The notes under the pieces are model-generated. The model searched no databases, was not told the DNA's origin, and saw only the letters and a list, made by a program, of their open reading frames with translations. Source: JALONH01 sp046329235 (GTDB lineage Bacteria; Bacteroidota; Bacteroidia; Cytophagales; Cytophagaceae). Taken from it: a DNA stretch of 64,000 bases. The position numbers were made by a program, and so were the translations under genes. Below are positions 63,090 through 64,000 of the stretch, one piece after another. Numbering within the stretch: the first letter of the stretch is position 1; each line of letters begins with the position of its first letter. The stretch lies in assembly GCA_046329235.1 (NCBI GenBank), contig JAXLVA010000001.1, forward strand, positions 3,100,001 through 3,164,000. The letters are read 5' to 3'.

Positions 63090-64000
63090 ATGGAATTAAG
63101 CAACGGAAGCTATCATTTACAGGGAATTTCATTCGAAAATCTAGCCCAAGAGTTTGGAACACCTTTATATATATATAATGGGGCAAAGATTGTTTCCCAG
63201 TACGAGAGATTGAAAAATGCGTTTACAGGCGTGCCTGTGCGAATTAAATATGCTGCAAAGGCATTAACTAATCAAGCTGTATTAGAATTATTGCAACGCC
63301 AAGGTGCGGGGGTAGATGTAGTATCTATTCAGGAAGTTCAATTGGCATTAAAAGCCGGTTTTACTATTAAGGATATAATGTTCACTCCTAATTGTGTGGA
63401 TTTCTCTGAAATTGAAACAGCGGTAGAGTTAGGAGTTCAAATAAACATTGACAATTTGCCATTTTTGAAAAAAATTGGTGAAAAGTACGGTAACACGGTT
63501 CCTTGTTGTGTGCGTGTGAATCCACATATCGATGCAGGTGGTAACGTAAAAATCATGACCGGACACCGCGGCTCTAAATTTGGGATTTCTATTGAACAAA
63601 TAGGAGAGGTGTACGAAATCGTAGATCAATATCAGATTAAAGTAAACGGTGTGCACGTTCACAGTGGATCTGATTTTAAGGATGCCGATGCTTTTGTAAA
63701 AGCTGCGGAAGTAGTTTATTCGATTGCTATGCAGTTTAGCGAATTGACGTTCCTTGATTTTGGAAGTGGTTTTAAAGTTGCCTACAAAGAAGGTGACTAC
63801 GTTACCAACATTGAAGAGTTAGGAAAGAAAATGACGGATTCTTTCCGTACGTTCTGCTCTACGTATGGCAAATCATTAGAAATTTGGTTTGAACCGGGTA
63901 AATTTTTAGTAAGTGAGTCCGGATATCTATTAACACAATGTACGGTGATAAAAGAAACACCTGCATGCACCTTCATTGGTGTGAATTCAGGTTTAAATCA
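63090..64000 (+). CDS. lysA: Diaminopimelate decarboxylase (3' end cut by window)
   Basis: The frame from ATG 63090 (MELSNGSYHLQGISFENLAQ) runs off the right edge after about 303 residues. LysA makes lysine from meso-diaminopimelate with pyridoxal phosphate. The PLP lysine lies in RIKYAAKALTNQAVL, and RVNPHIDAGGNVKIMTG, GSKFGIS, GVHVHSGSDF, LDFGSGFKV and WFEPGKFLVSESG are the standard alanine-racemase-fold motifs. It is divergent from the trp operon across about 75 bp from trpL start to lysA start. Lysine regulation is not visible; no lysine riboswitch fits in the short 5' region. Confidence 0.95.
   Translation, partial: MELSNGSYHLQGISFENLAQEFGTPLYIYNGAKIVSQYERLKNAFTGVPVRIKYAAKALTNQAVLELLQRQGAGVDVVSIQEVQLALKAGFTIKDIMFTPNCVDFSEIETAVELGVQINIDNLPFLKKIGEKYGNTVPCCVRVNPHIDAGGNVKIMTGHRGSKFGISIEQIGEVYEIVDQYQIKVNGVHVHSGSDFKDADAFVKAAEVVYSIAMQFSELTFLDFGSGFKVAYKEGDYVTNIEELGKKMTDSFRTFCSTYGKSLEIWFEPGKFLVSESGYLLTQCTVIKETPACTFIGVNSGLN

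Noticed and set aside
1..64000. tRNA, rRNA or riboswitch genes
   Set aside because: Intergenic regions were read for cloverleaf ends, CCA termini and known riboswitch cores; none was recognised apart from the trp attenuator. A tRNAscan or Infernal run would be needed to exclude them fully.

Overview
The window is chromosomal DNA of a Bacteroidota species, most likely of the Chitinophagaceae or a close relative. The evidence is AT-rich sequence, several secreted proteins ending in type IX secretion (T9SS) sorting domains of type A and one of type B, a PorZ-like gene next to recO, almost no Shine-Dalgarno sequences, and promoters of the Bacteroidota form TTTG-N19-TAnnTTTG. Placement below phylum is inference.

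Layout. 1-3.1 kb (minus): end of a transglutaminase / alpha-E / circularly permuted ATP-grasp operon. 3.5-6.1 kb (plus): a flavoprotein disulfide reductase homologue lacking its redox cysteines, a small membrane protein and a 1-Cys peroxiredoxin. 6.1-11.2 kb (minus): a DUF2805 protein, an orphan histidine kinase and mfd. 11.7-20.0 kb (plus): two tandem, paralogous, very large GH8 glycoside hydrolases with DUF11 repeats and T9SS tails.

20.0-28.0 kb is an accessory island. An IS3-family element, complete to its inverted repeats and 3-bp target duplication, sits inside a hairpin-bearing repeat. It is followed by an array of promoterless, start-codon-poor toxin-like ORFs, each with a large downstream partner ORF resembling an immunity gene. 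The modules are separated by a composite repeat made of three dyad elements. The island is bracketed by fragments of the 3' end of a FAD-dependent reductase gene whose fuller copy, interrupted by an amber codon, lies at 34.0-35.2 kb.

28.1-42 kb holds secreted proteins: a subtilase with an internal 427-residue duplication and a type B sorting tail, a GH16 lipoprotein, a Gly-rich secreted protein and a delta-60 repeat protein with an 18-bp minisatellite. 42.2-43.3 kb is an Omp85-like barrel gene broken by two in-frame TAG codons. 43.4-56.3 kb contains a second histidine kinase, the HtpX/LemA pair, an acyl-CoA ligase, porZ-recO, lipoproteins, and a ModE-like regulator with a TauE/SafE permease and an evident operator. 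56.4-63.0 kb is a complete trpEGDCFBA operon (minus). It is preceded by a classical attenuator: a 15-residue leader peptide with tandem Trp codons, mutually exclusive hairpins and an intrinsic terminator, behind a good Bacteroidota promoter. The window ends in the 5' part of a divergent lysA.

The strongest candidates for follow-up are the orphan toxin/immunity cassette array with its structured repeats, the trp attenuator, the ModE-type operator, and the cysteine-less flavoprotein.
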